In this document: positions 24,766 to 32,720 of the stretch, in pieces
How the letters are laid out: each line of letters opens with the position of its first letter
How positions within the stretch are numbered: position 1 is the stretch's first letter
Translations under genes and position numbers: made by a program
Notes under the pieces: generated by a model
What the model was told of the DNA's origin: nothing
What the model saw: only the letters and a program-made list of their open reading frames with translations
Databases searched by the model: none
Source: DATJPR01 sp035506295
GTDB lineage: Bacteria > Bacteroidota > Ignavibacteria > UBA10030 > UBA6906
Reading direction: 5' to 3'
Length of the DNA stretch: 45,087 bases
Assembly: GCA_035506295.1 (NCBI GenBank)
Contig: DATJPR010000197.1
Location: 1 to 45,087 of the forward strand

Positions 24766-26837
24766 GTCGCAGGATCAGGAGTCAATCCCCCCGAGATTCC
24801 GTAAGAGATCGCTCCTTGCTGTTGCGCGGGTGCCGGCTTGACTCCGTTCGAATGTTTCTCGACCGGTGGAAGCTCTTCTCCCTTGACGACAAGATCGATC
24901 TCCGCGGAATCGAGGATTTCGCGCTCCAGAAGCGCCGCTGCCAGGCGGTGAAGGGTATCGATGTTTTCCGTGAGAATCTTTTCAGCCCGGCGCATGGCGG
25001 TGTCCACGATTTTCTTGATTTCCTCGTCAATCGCGATCGCCGTTTCGTCGCTGTAGTTTTGATGCCGGGTGATCTGTCTGCCCAGAAAGATCTCCTCGTC
25101 CTTCTGTCCGTAGGCCAGCGGTCCGAGCCGATCGCTCATTCCCCACTCGCACACCATTTTGCGGGAAAGCTCGGTCGCACGCTCGATGTCGTTCCCGGCC
25201 CCCGTCGTGAGTTCCTTGAAGATGAGCAGCTCCGCTGCGCGCCCCCCGAGTGCATAGGTGATCATCGCCTCCAAGTATGCCTTGGAGTAGGTGTGCTTCT
25301 CATCGATCGGCAGGTACGTGGTGATGCCCAGCGCGCGGCCGCGCGGGATGATGGTCACCTTGTGCACGGGATCCGCCTCCGGGAGCATCCTTGCCACAAG
25401 CACGTGGCCGATCTCGTGGTACGATGTTACCTTCTTTTCCTTCTCCGAGATGATCAGGCTCTTCCGCTCCATTCCCATCATCACCTTGTCCTTTGCTTCC
25501 TCAAAGTGACGCATGGCGACGCTCTTGGCGTTCTGTCGGGCTGCAAGCAGGGCCGCTTCGTTGACCAGATTTGCCAGGTCGGCGCCGGCAAGTCCGGGCG
25601 TCCCTTTTGCGAGCGCTTCCAGGGTCACGTCCGCATCGAGCGGGATATTCTTCGTGTGCACCCGGAGGATGCCTTCGCGCCCCTTCACATCAGGTCTGTC
25701 GACAACCACCTGCCGGTCGAACCGGCCAGGGCGCATCAGCGCCGGATCAAGGACATCCGGGCGGTTGGTTGCTGCGATGATGATGACGCCGCTGTTCTGC
25801 TCGAAGCCATCCATTTCCACGAGAAGCTGATTCAGCGTCTGCTCGCGCTCATCGTGACCGCCTCCGAGACCGGCTCCGCGATGCCGGCCCACGGCGTCGA
25901 TCTCATCGATGAAAATGATGCACGGGGCGCTTTTCTTCCCTTGTTCGAACAGATCACGCACGCGGCTTGCGCCGACGCCCACGAACATCTCGACGAAGTC
26001 CGCACCCGAGATCGAGAAGAACGGCACGCCCGCCTCACCGGCGACTGCGCGCGCAAGGAGCGTCTTTCCCGTCCCGGGAGGACCGAGGAGGAGAACGCCG
26101 CGCGGGATTTTCCCGCCGAGTTTTTGGAACTTCGTCGGTTCCCGCAGGAACTCGATGATCTCCATCAGCTCGAGCTTCGCCTCATCCGCGCCGGCAACAT
26201 CGAGAAACGTGACCTTCGGTGCTCCTTCGCTTTGCATCTTCGCCCGGCTCTTGCCGAACGAGAATATGCCCTTCGGTCCCGCCCCCTGCATTCGCCGCAT
26301 GATGATGAACCACACGACGAGGAGCAAGACCCACGGCAACGCGCTCACCAGTGCGCTGACCCAGGCATTGTCCTCCTTCTGCACCGAGAACCGGACGCCC
26401 TTGTCATCCCACGTCTTGATGACGCCGCTGTCAAGGATCGGGAGAGTCACCATGAACTTCTGGTATTGCATCGGCTTGCCGCCGCGAATGACCGTGGACG
26501 GCGTCTTCAGCTCGCCGTGGAAATCGTAGTTGGCAAATTCCGATTTCTTGATGACTGCATGATCGATGTTCCCCGCTTCGAGTTCCTTCTGGTACTCGGT
26601 GTAGGTCAATTCGACTTCGGTGCCTTCTGTGCCCTTGAAGAGCGTCATGACCAGGAAGACGAGAAGGATGATCGCGGACCAGCTCAGGACGACCTTCAGG
26701 ACCTTGTTCCAGTTGAAATCGTCATCCTGGCGGAACTGTTGACCCTGGCGTTTCGGTCGTGAGGACGGTCTGGTCTGGGGGCGCTTCCGAGACGGATCGC
26801 CTGCAGGCTTCTGATCGTTTTTCCTCTGGTCATCCAT
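24762..26837 (-). CDS. ftsH: ATP-dependent zinc metalloprotease FtsH
   Basis: 691 residues from ATG 26837. A basic N-terminal tail precedes membrane helix 1 (VVLSWSAIILLVFLVMTLF), a periplasmic domain, and helix 2 (ALPWVLLLVVWFIIM). The AAA+ module follows with Walker A GPPGTGKT (about 250), the pore motif FVEMFVGVGASRVRD, Walker B CIIFIDEID and the second region of homology ATNRPDVLDPALMRPGRFDR. The protease domain has zinc motif HEIGH (about 473). It degrades membrane and short-lived cytosolic proteins. GTG 26861, overlapping the hpt stop, is an alternative start, but GGGAG sits between the two. The tail lists Pro/Gln-rich residues. Confidence 0.95.
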   Translation of the reverse strand: MDDQRKNDQKPAGDPSRKRPQTRPSSRPKRQGQQFRQDDDFNWNKVLKVVLSWSAIILLVFLVMTLFKGTEGTEVELTYTEYQKELEAGNIDHAVIKKSEFANYDFHGELKTPSTVIRGGKPMQYQKFMVTLPILDSGVIKTWDDKGVRFSVQKEDNAWVSALVSALPWVLLLVVWFIIMRRMQGAGPKGIFSFGKSRAKMQSEGAPKVTFLDVAGADEAKLELMEIIEFLREPTKFQKLGGKIPRGVLLLGPPGTGKTLLARAVAGEAGVPFFSISGADFVEMFVGVGASRVRDLFEQGKKSAPCIIFIDEIDAVGRHRGAGLGGGHDEREQTLNQLLVEMDGFEQNSGVIIIAATNRPDVLDPALMRPGRFDRQVVVDRPDVKGREGILRVHTKNIPLDADVTLEALAKGTPGLAGADLANLVNEAALLAARQNAKSVAMRHFEEAKDKVMMGMERKSLIISEKEKKVTSYHEIGHVLVARMLPEADPVHKVTIIPRGRALGITTYLPIDEKHTYSKAYLEAMITYALGGRAAELLIFKELTTGAGNDIERATELSRKMVCEWGMSDRLGPLAYGQKDEEIFLGRQITRHQNYSDETAIAIDEEIKKIVDTAMRRAEKILTENIDTLHRLAAALLEREILDSAEIDLVVKGEELPPVEKHSNGVKPAPAQQQGAISYGISGGLTPDPAT

Positions 26838-26857
26838 GTGGTGCGTATGCTCCCTTC

Positions 26858-27415
26858 TCACGCTCCGGCTTTGGCATCCCGCAACCGGTAGATCGCTTTG
26901 AGGTTCCGTTCCCGCTGGGCATAGTCAAGACCATAGCCGATGACAAAATCCCGCGGGATTTCAAATCCTACATAGTCGAGGTGAATATCGGACTTCACCG
27001 CCACTTTCTTATATAATAGTGTAACAATCCGGAAAGAGGACGGGTTCTGCCTGAGAATCAACGACTTGATGTACTCCATGGAAAGACCCGAATCCACGAT
27101 ATCTTCCACTATCACGATGTCCCTTCCCGTCACCTGGCAGTTCAGGTCCTTCAACAGTCTGACATTCCCCGAACTGATCTTTGAGTCACCATAACTGGAG
27201 AGCTTGAAGAAATCAACTTCGCAGTCGATGGTGATTTCCCGGATCAAGTCCGCGAAGAAGATAAACGATCCGTTGAGGACGCCGATGAAGACCGGCGTCT
27301 TTCCCTTATAGTCGCGATTGATCTGGCGGGCAAGCGCTTTGATCCGCGTCTTGATGCGCCGTTCACTGAGCATTTCGACAAATGTTTCACCATTGACTTT
27401 GATCGATCGCGGCAT
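26858..27415 (-). CDS. hpt: Hypoxanthine phosphoribosyltransferase
   Basis: 185 residues. The PRPP-binding loop IVIVEDIVDSGLS is diagnostic, supported by VFIGVLNGSFIFFADLIRE, DFFKLSSYGD, VGFEIPRDFVIGYGLDYAQRERNL and the usual short C-terminus. It salvages hypoxanthine and guanine to IMP and GMP using PRPP in the cytoplasm. The start overlaps the end of tilS by 29 nt; tilS-hpt-ftsH is a widely conserved order. Confidence 0.95.
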   Translation of the reverse strand: MPRSIKVNGETFVEMLSERRIKTRIKALARQINRDYKGKTPVFIGVLNGSFIFFADLIREITIDCEVDFFKLSSYGDSKISSGNVRLLKDLNCQVTGRDIVIVEDIVDSGLSMEYIKSLILRQNPSSFRIVTLLYKKVAVKSDIHLDYVGFEIPRDFVIGYGLDYAQRERNLKAIYRLRDAKAGA

Positions 27416-28814
27416 CGGTCCTCTCTATGTCTCTGGGTTCGAACGCGAGTTTCCCCATCCGCCTCGTGTGCTCCGTAAGTTTGAATCGATCATCGAGCCG
27501 TTTCCCGCAGAGCCAGACTACCTCGCCACGTTCGGTCGTCAGGACCGGAAAGTGGTGCTTGGAATATCGCGGGACCCGTGCATCAATGAGAAAGTCGCTG
27601 ATCTTCTTTCTTCCGCCGAGTCCAAGAGGAACAAACCAGTCGCCCTCTCTCCAGGACCGGAGGATCAGGGTGTCTCCGCCGATCATGTCGAGATCGACGT
27701 ACTCGATGTTCCCCGGACGATTTTCGTACACGGTGCCGTCGTGCAGAAGCTCCGAAGTGAATCCGTACTGGCCGAGCTCGTAGTGCACGCCAAGCTCGAC
27801 GGATAGGGAGAAGTCGGGAAGTTCGACTGCCTGCCGGAACACCAGCCATTCACGGTCGTGATGCGCGCGCCACCCGCCCCGCAGGGTTACCCAGGATCCT
27901 GTTCCCGAAGAGCAGAGCCGCAGGAGAGCATCGATCGTCGCCTGATCAGCATCTCCGCCCGTCACATCACGATGCACTCGCATAACGAGATACTGCTGCA
28001 ACAGCACGGGATGAGCGCTCAGTTCGGCGATGCTCAGGTGGAGCTCCCCGCCTTTTTTCCGGTCCGTACTCCGCTCGAGGATTGCGTTCGACGTCTCACG
28101 CAGATAGACATCGAGATCGCGGAACAACTCCGCCGAGCGCGCCATCGACTCCACGGCTGCCGGGTTAATGCTCGCCTTCACCCGCGGGACGATGTGATGC
28201 CTGATGATGTTCCGGGCGTAGTGGTCCGTTTCATTCGACGAATCGTTCCTGAACCGCAGACAGCGAGCCGTGGCATAGGCCTCGATCTCCGCCCGCGATG
28301 CGAAGAGCAGTGGTCGAACCAGCTCTTGCCGCGCGATCGGGATCCCGCTCAACCCTCGCAGGCCGGCTCCCCGGAACAGGTGGAGCAGCATGGTTTCCAC
28401 GTTGTCATCGGCATTATGCGCGGTTGCGATCACGTCGTACGCCAGGGATTCCCTCAACCGTCCAAAGAACTCGTAGCGCAGATCGCGCGCCGTTTCCTGG
28501 ATCCCCCGCTTCTTCTGACTTGCCCGCTCGGCGGTATTCGCCCTCTCCACATAAAGCTCGCAGCCATAGTGGACTGCCAGGTCCGCGACGAAACGTTCAT
28601 CTTCGTCCGACTCGTCGCCGCGGAGTTGGTGGTTGAAATGCGCGACGACGAGACGCAGACCGAAAGATCGGCGCTCCTCGGCCAGGATGTCCAGCAGCAC
28701 CGTCGAATCGACGCCCCCGCTGACGGCGACAACAACCCCGCTCCCATCCGGGATAAGATTTCTGCGGCGGCAGAATTCGTGAAACCTTGAAATTAACGGT
28801 TGCGGCGTAGTCAT
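27387..28814 (-). CDS. tilS: tRNA(Ile)-lysidine synthase
   Basis: 475 residues. The N-terminal PP-loop SGGVDST (about residues 32-38) starts the ATP-pyrophosphatase domain, with VAHFNHQLRGDESDEDERF and ATAHNADDNVETMLLHLFRGAG following. The C-terminal part (about 380-475) contains DTLILRSWREGDWFVPLGLGGRKKISDFLID, the TilS substrate-binding domain. The enzyme turns C34 of tRNA-Ile(CAU) into lysidine so that it reads AUA. The start ATG 28814 lies 119 nt after the tRNA-Met gene on the same strand, so co-transcription is possible. It overlaps hpt. Confidence 0.95.
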   Translation of the reverse strand: MTTPQPLISRFHEFCRRRNLIPDGSGVVVAVSGGVDSTVLLDILAEERRSFGLRLVVAHFNHQLRGDESDEDERFVADLAVHYGCELYVERANTAERASQKKRGIQETARDLRYEFFGRLRESLAYDVIATAHNADDNVETMLLHLFRGAGLRGLSGIPIARQELVRPLLFASRAEIEAYATARCLRFRNDSSNETDHYARNIIRHHIVPRVKASINPAAVESMARSAELFRDLDVYLRETSNAILERSTDRKKGGELHLSIAELSAHPVLLQQYLVMRVHRDVTGGDADQATIDALLRLCSSGTGSWVTLRGGWRAHHDREWLVFRQAVELPDFSLSVELGVHYELGQYGFTSELLHDGTVYENRPGNIEYVDLDMIGGDTLILRSWREGDWFVPLGLGGRKKISDFLIDARVPRYSKHHFPVLTTERGEVVWLCGKRLDDRFKLTEHTRRMGKLAFEPRDIERTDAAIDQSQW

Positions 28815-28932
28815 CGTTGCGCCCGTTGAACTGTCGACCGGGTACGACTAGTCCCGGAAGTGCGCACGGGAGACGAACGACTTGACGGGAGGATTGGCGA
28901 CCTGGCCAACACCGAGGGCTATCCAATTCTTG

Positions 28933-29006
28933 TAGCGGGAGAGGGATTCGAACCCCCGACACATGGATTATGATTCCATTGCTCTAACCAACTGAGCTAT
29001 CCCGCC
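28933..29006 (-). tRNA. tRNA-Met (CAT), probably elongator
   Basis: 74 nt on the minus strand. Acceptor arm GGCGGGA/TCCCGCT with discriminator A; D arm ATAGCTCAGTTGGTTAGAGC; anticodon stem ATGGA/TCCAT with loop ATCATAA (anticodon CAT); T arm with GTTCGAATC. The G1-T72 pair plus A73 matches elongator tRNA-Met of many bacteria better than the lysidine-modified tRNA-Ile2, which normally has G1-C72, and the initiator features (three G-C pairs above the anticodon) are absent. CCA is not encoded. Confidence 0.92.
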
Positions 29007-29028
29007 ATTTTGACACCCAAAGTAAGGA

Positions 29029-29057
29029 AATATAGGGACAATGGCCGCAAAGCGCAA
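29029..29057 (-). promoter_or_regulatory. Promoter for tRNA-Met (and possibly tilS cluster)
   Basis: Read on the minus strand: TTGCGC (29057-29052), 17-bp spacer, TATATT (29034-29029). Transcript start near 29022, 16 nt before the tRNA 5' end. Confidence 0.6.
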
Positions 29058-29089
29058 TACAGATTGATGTTCCGGCGGTGCGAAATGGG

Positions 29090-29118
29090 TTGCGCTTCCC
29101 GCGCGGTTCGGGTATATT
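29090..29118 (+). promoter_or_regulatory. Promoter for hpnCDE
   Basis: TTGCGC (29090-29095), 17-bp spacer, TATATT (29113-29118); transcript start near 29125. Its two boxes are identical to those of the divergent tRNA promoter 33 bp away. Confidence 0.6.
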
Positions 29119-29130
29119 CCCTCGGTGAAG

Positions 29131-29177
29131 TTTGACATCTAAGTCTGACCTACAAGTCTGACATATAAGTCAGACTT
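29131..29177 (+). repeat. 13-bp tandem repeats with terminal inverted repeat in the hpnC leader
   Basis: Three 13-bp units in tandem (29131-29143 TTTGACATCTAAG, 29144-29156 TCTGACCTACAAG, 29157-29169 TCTGACATATAAG) plus the first half of a fourth. The last units form the perfect inverted repeat AAGTCTGAC-ATATAA-GTCAGACTT (29154-29177). The array begins about 6 nt after the predicted transcript start, so it could be a repressor operator or a hairpin in the RNA. Confidence 0.65.
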
Positions 29178-29202
29178 CCTCCTTCGCATCAAATTGGCCA
29201 GA

Positions 29203-30063
29203 ATGCCGACCCATAGCCTCGCCTCCTCCTATCAATACTGCCTCTCGCTCGCCCGGTCTCATTATGAGAACTTCCCCGTGGCCTCGCGGCTCCTTCCATC
29301 AGACCGCCGACCGGCCATCGCCGCAGTGTACGCCTTCGCACGGCTTGCCGACGACATGGCCGACGAAGGTCAGCTTGAGCCGCATGAGAGGCTCCACCGT
29401 CTGGACGACTGGCAACAGAAACTCGAAACGGCAGTGGCCGGTTCTGCAGACCACCCGGTGTTCGAAGCACTCGCTGATACGATCGAACGATATCATATCG
29501 AACCTCAACTCTTCTCTGACCTCCTCACTGCCTTCCGGCAGGATGTCGTCAAGCATCAGTACGCATCCCACGTCGATGTGCTTTCGTACTGCCGCTGTTC
29601 CGCCAATCCCGTCGGCAGGATCGTGCTTCATATCTTCGAAGACACCCGGGCAGAACATATGGTCTGGTCCGACGCTATCTGCACGGCACTTCAGTTGACG
29701 AATTTCTGGCAGGATGTTTCCGTTGACCTGAAAAAAGGGCGATTATACCTTCCGCTTGAAGATCTTGACCGATTTCGGTATACTCAGGAGGATATTCGGG
29801 CGGGGACAGAGGATCAACGATTCCGCGATCTGATACGATTTGAGACAGACCGCACCAGGGTCCTTTTTGCTGAAGGCGCCCCCCTCGTACGAAATGCCCC
29901 CAAAAGTCTCCGTTTTGAGCTTTCGGTCACCTGGAACGGAGGGATGAGGATTCTGCAACTGATCGAGCGAAATTCCTATCGTGTCCTTTCGAGCCGACCC
30001 TCCCTCGGCTGGCGCGACGGACTTATGATCCTTGTGCGAGGCCTGCTGAAGAAGCCGCGATGA
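29203..30063 (+). CDS. hpnC: Squalene synthase-like protein HpnC
   Basis: 286 residues from ATG 29203 (TTG 29194 is a possible earlier start). Both aspartate-rich regions of trans-isoprenyl head-to-head synthases are present: ARLADDMADE and LTNFWQDVSVDLKKGRLYLP, along with AAVYAFARLADD and CRCSANPVGRIVLHIF. HpnC acts after HpnD, converting presqualene diphosphate to hydroxysqualene. It is the first gene of hpnC-hpnD-hpnE; its stop overlaps the hpnD start (ATGA). Expression is presumably driven by the promoter and repeat array upstream. Confidence 0.93.
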   Translation: MPTHSLASSYQYCLSLARSHYENFPVASRLLPSDRRPAIAAVYAFARLADDMADEGQLEPHERLHRLDDWQQKLETAVAGSADHPVFEALADTIERYHIEPQLFSDLLTAFRQDVVKHQYASHVDVLSYCRCSANPVGRIVLHIFEDTRAEHMVWSDAICTALQLTNFWQDVSVDLKKGRLYLPLEDLDRFRYTQEDIRAGTEDQRFRDLIRFETDRTRVLFAEGAPLVRNAPKSLRFELSVTWNGGMRILQLIERNSYRVLSSRPSLGWRDGLMILVRGLLKKPR

Positions 30064-30926
30064 ACGCATCGGCGACAGCAATAACGCGAAGCAGCAACAC
30101 AAGCTTCTACTATTCCTTCTCGCTTCTCCCGAAGCAGAAGCGCGATGCGATTCACACCGTCTATGCGTTCTGCCGGTACACCGACGATATCGTGGACGAA
30201 TCTCCCGACGAGCAAAAGAGCGTCGTCCTTCTCCGCCGCTGGAGAGTGGAACTTGGCAAGGCGCTGCAGGGCAATTCCGACTACTCCATTCTCAATCAGC
30301 TCGGCGCCACGGCGGCGCGGTTCAACATTCCGGTGCAGTACTTCTATGAACTGATCCGCGGCGTCGAGATGGACCTCGCGAAGAAGCGCTACGCCACGTT
30401 CAGCGAGCTCCGGGAATACTGCTACCTCGTCGCGTCGAGCGTCGGGCTGATGTGCAGGGAAATCTTCGGCTACCGGACGGAGTCCACGCGGGACTACGCC
30501 ATCAATCTCGGGATCGCGCTGCAGCTCACCAACATCATCCGTGACATCAGCGACGATGCAAAGAAAGGGAGAATCTATCTTCCTCTCGAGGACCTGAAAA
30601 CGTTCGGCGTGTCGGAAGAGGACATTCTTCAAGGACGACACACTCCGCAATTCACCGCGCTCCTTCGATTCGAGTGCGATCGGGCGAGCAATTTCTTCGA
30701 CACCGCCCGGGACGCGCTGAAGGACGAGGACAAGTACTACTTCTTCGCGGCACGCGTCATGTGGTCGATCTACGCACACATCCTCGAGCGGATCAAGCGC
30801 TCGGGGTACCGCGTGCTCGAACGGCGGATCAGCATTCCCCTCTATCTCAAGCTCCTCATCACCTTCCGCTACTGGCTCAGCCACAGACTCAAGTATTCAC
30901 GAACCGCGGCACCGTGCGCACCATAG
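30060..30926 (+). CDS. hpnD: Presqualene diphosphate synthase HpnD
   Basis: 288 residues. YTDDIVDE and NIIRDISDDAKKGRIYLP are the two Mg-diphosphate-binding aspartate motifs. FYYSFSLLPKQKRDAIHTVYAFCRYTDD and EYCYLVASSVGLMCREIFGY are typical of HpnD and phytoene synthases. It condenses two farnesyl diphosphates to presqualene diphosphate. It overlaps hpnC by 4 nt and hpnE by 13 nt. Flanking hpnC and hpnE make HpnD far more likely than a carotenoid enzyme. Confidence 0.93.
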   Translation: MNASATAITRSSNTSFYYSFSLLPKQKRDAIHTVYAFCRYTDDIVDESPDEQKSVVLLRRWRVELGKALQGNSDYSILNQLGATAARFNIPVQYFYELIRGVEMDLAKKRYATFSELREYCYLVASSVGLMCREIFGYRTESTRDYAINLGIALQLTNIIRDISDDAKKGRIYLPLEDLKTFGVSEEDILQGRHTPQFTALLRFECDRASNFFDTARDALKDEDKYYFFAARVMWSIYAHILERIKRSGYRVLERRISIPLYLKLLITFRYWLSHRLKYSRTAAPCAP

Positions 30927-32221
30927 CGGTCATCGGTGCCGGCCTTGCCGGACTCTCCGCAGCCGTCGAGCTTTCCCTTCAAGGCATCCCTGTTACCGTG
31001 TTCGAACAGCGACCGCGTGCCGGCGGACGCGCATATTCGTTTGTCGACGCGGAGTCCGGAGAAACCGTCGACAACGGTCAGCACGCAATGATCGGCGGCT
31101 ATGCCGCCACGCTTCGACTGCTTGATCTCATCGGTTCCCGCGAGCATCTCTGGAAGCAGCCGCGACCTTCGCTGGTATTCCACCATCCGGAAAGAGGATT
31201 CAGCGACTTCTCGCTCCCCCATCTTCCTTCTCCCTTTCACCTGGTGGCAGGCATCCTTTCAACCCGGCTGTTCACCCTGTCTGATAAGATGCGACTCCTC
31301 AGCGCGGGAGGGACACTCCGGCACCTGGGCGCTCACGAAAAGACGCTCGAACAACTGACCGCCGATCAATGGCTCAGATCGCTGGGTCAAACTGATGAAG
31401 CCCGCAGGTCGTTCTGGGAACCGCTTGTCGTTGCGATCATGAACGAACGGAGCGAAAAGGCGTCGGCCCTCCTGTTTGCCCGATGCCTTTACCACGCATT
31501 CATCGAATCGGAACAGAATGCCACTCTTCTTCTTCCCTCCGTCGGCCTCAGCGAGTTGTTCGTGGACCCGGCATGCGCGCTGATCGAACGATCAGGCGGA
31601 AGCGTCCGGCTCCAGACGCGCGTGACAGCAATCACAATGGAAGGCGGCATTGCGCGACGGGTCCTGATTGCCGACGGGACAAGCGTGGAAGTATCATCAG
31701 TCATCGTCGCTGTTCCGCCTTGGTCCGTAGTTCCGCTCGTCCCTTCACTCGCCGATCACGCCGGGGCGTTCACCGCATCCCCAATTGTGTCGATTCATTT
31801 CTGGTTTGAAGATCAAGTGATGGAGTCGCCTCTCGTCGGGATCATCGGAAGAACCGTTCAATGGGTTTTTGACCGAAGGAAGATTGCAGAAAAGACCAGG
31901 GGTGGAGGTCATATTTCCTGCGTCGTGAGCTCGGCCGAGGAGCTGGTTGACAAAGAGAACAAGGAGATCCTGAAGATCGCGGAAGCGGACATTTCCACTG
32001 TTTTCGGGAAGAACGCGCTTCGCCCCACCCGGGGAATGGTAATTCGTGAACGAAAGGCCACGTTTTCGCCAGAGCCCGCCGTCGAGCACCTGCGCCCTCA
32101 AACGAAAACGGCGATTCCGAATCTCTTCCTCGCAGGAGATTGGACAAATACGGGACTCCCAGGCACGCTGGAAGGCGCCGTCCTGAGCGGACGAATGGCA
32201 GCTGAGGCGGTACGGGCATGA
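30914..32221 (+). CDS. hpnE: Hydroxysqualene dehydroxylase HpnE
   Basis: 435 residues from GTG 30914 (V-R-T-I-A-V-I). The FAD motif GAGLAGLSAAVELS with EQRPRAGGRAYSFVDAESGETVDNGQHAMIGGY identifies an amine-oxidase/phytoene-desaturase-like flavoprotein of the HpnE branch. FLAGDWTNTGLPGTLEGAVLSGRMAAEAV closes the FAD site. It reduces hydroxysqualene to squalene. The open frame upstream to 30674 is the out-of-frame reading of hpnD. No squalene-hopene cyclase is in the window, so the final product (hopanoids or sterols) cannot be told. Confidence 0.93.
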   Translation: MRTIAVIGAGLAGLSAAVELSLQGIPVTVFEQRPRAGGRAYSFVDAESGETVDNGQHAMIGGYAATLRLLDLIGSREHLWKQPRPSLVFHHPERGFSDFSLPHLPSPFHLVAGILSTRLFTLSDKMRLLSAGGTLRHLGAHEKTLEQLTADQWLRSLGQTDEARRSFWEPLVVAIMNERSEKASALLFARCLYHAFIESEQNATLLLPSVGLSELFVDPACALIERSGGSVRLQTRVTAITMEGGIARRVLIADGTSVEVSSVIVAVPPWSVVPLVPSLADHAGAFTASPIVSIHFWFEDQVMESPLVGIIGRTVQWVFDRRKIAEKTRGGGHISCVVSSAEELVDKENKEILKIAEADISTVFGKNALRPTRGMVIRERKATFSPEPAVEHLRPQTKTAIPNLFLAGDWTNTGLPGTLEGAVLSGRMAAEAVRA

Positions 32222-32273
32222 GAATTGTACTTTAGGCGGCCGTCAAGACGTCGCGAGCACCATTGATCGGAAA

Positions 32274-32302
32274 TTGATTCTCTGGCCAAATTTCAGCATA
32301 TT
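32274..32302 (+). promoter_or_regulatory. Putative promoter for the receiver protein
   Basis: TTGATT (32274-32279), 17-bp spacer, CATATT (32297-32302), about 35 nt before the gene start. Confidence 0.4.
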
Positions 32303-32343
32303 TCTCCGCCATCTTGGGCGGGCCACCAACAACGGGATGCCCG

Positions 32344-32718
32344 ATGCTCACTGAGAAGGTTGTTCTCCTGGTCGACGACGAACCCTCGTGCCTCCTAACC
32401 ACTGCTTCCGGCCTCACAACAAGAGGTTTCACCGTGCAGAGCGCCGATGGCGCTGATGCAGCAATGGAGGCAATGCACTCCCTCAAGCCGAGCATCATCG
32501 TGTCGGACCTGGTCATGCCGGGGACCAATGGCTTTGAATTGTTCGAAAAGGTCCGCAACGAGTCCACGCTGAGCAACATACCGTTCGTGTTCCTGACCTC
32601 TGTGGATGATTACTACGCGCAGAAGATCGGGATGAAAATGGGAGGGGCCGCGTATATCACCAAGCCGGTCGACTTCAACGAACTCGAACGCATTCTTAAG
32701 GAAAAGTTAGGCGAGTAG
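32344..32718 (+). CDS. Stand-alone response regulator receiver domain
   Basis: 124 residues, a single CheY-like domain with no output domain. The acidic pocket VVLLVDDEPS, phosphoacceptor aspartate in IIVSDLVMPG, the switch threonine in VFLTSVDD and the lysine in AYITKPVDF are all present. ATG 32344 begins MLTEKVVLLVDD; an upstream in-frame TTG adds only a short tail. No histidine kinase is nearby. The next gene starts 2 nt after its stop, so the receiver may act on the membrane acyltransferase or on a distant kinase. Confidence 0.88.
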   Translation: MLTEKVVLLVDDEPSCLLTTASGLTTRGFTVQSADGADAAMEAMHSLKPSIIVSDLVMPGTNGFELFEKVRNESTLSNIPFVFLTSVDDYYAQKIGMKMGGAAYITKPVDFNELERILKEKLGE

Positions 32719-32720
32719 GT

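Noticed and set aside
24642..26762. Long plus-strand open frame of about 706 codons
   Set aside because: It lies antisense to ftsH, whose protein motifs are all intact. High GC keeps the opposite strand open; the translated product is low-complexity and unlike any family.
28933..29006. tRNA read as lysidine-dependent tRNA-Ile2(CAT), attractive because tilS is the neighbour
   Set aside because: G1-T72 with A73 and the arm sequences fit elongator tRNA-Met better; tRNA-Ile2 normally has G1-C72. Not fully excluded.
29131..29177. 13-bp repeats as a CRISPR array
   Set aside because: Units are contiguous with no spacers, far too short, and there are no cas genes.
30674..30913. N-terminal extension of HpnE
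   Set aside because: It is the out-of-frame reading of hpnD; the FAD motif starts directly after GTG 30914.
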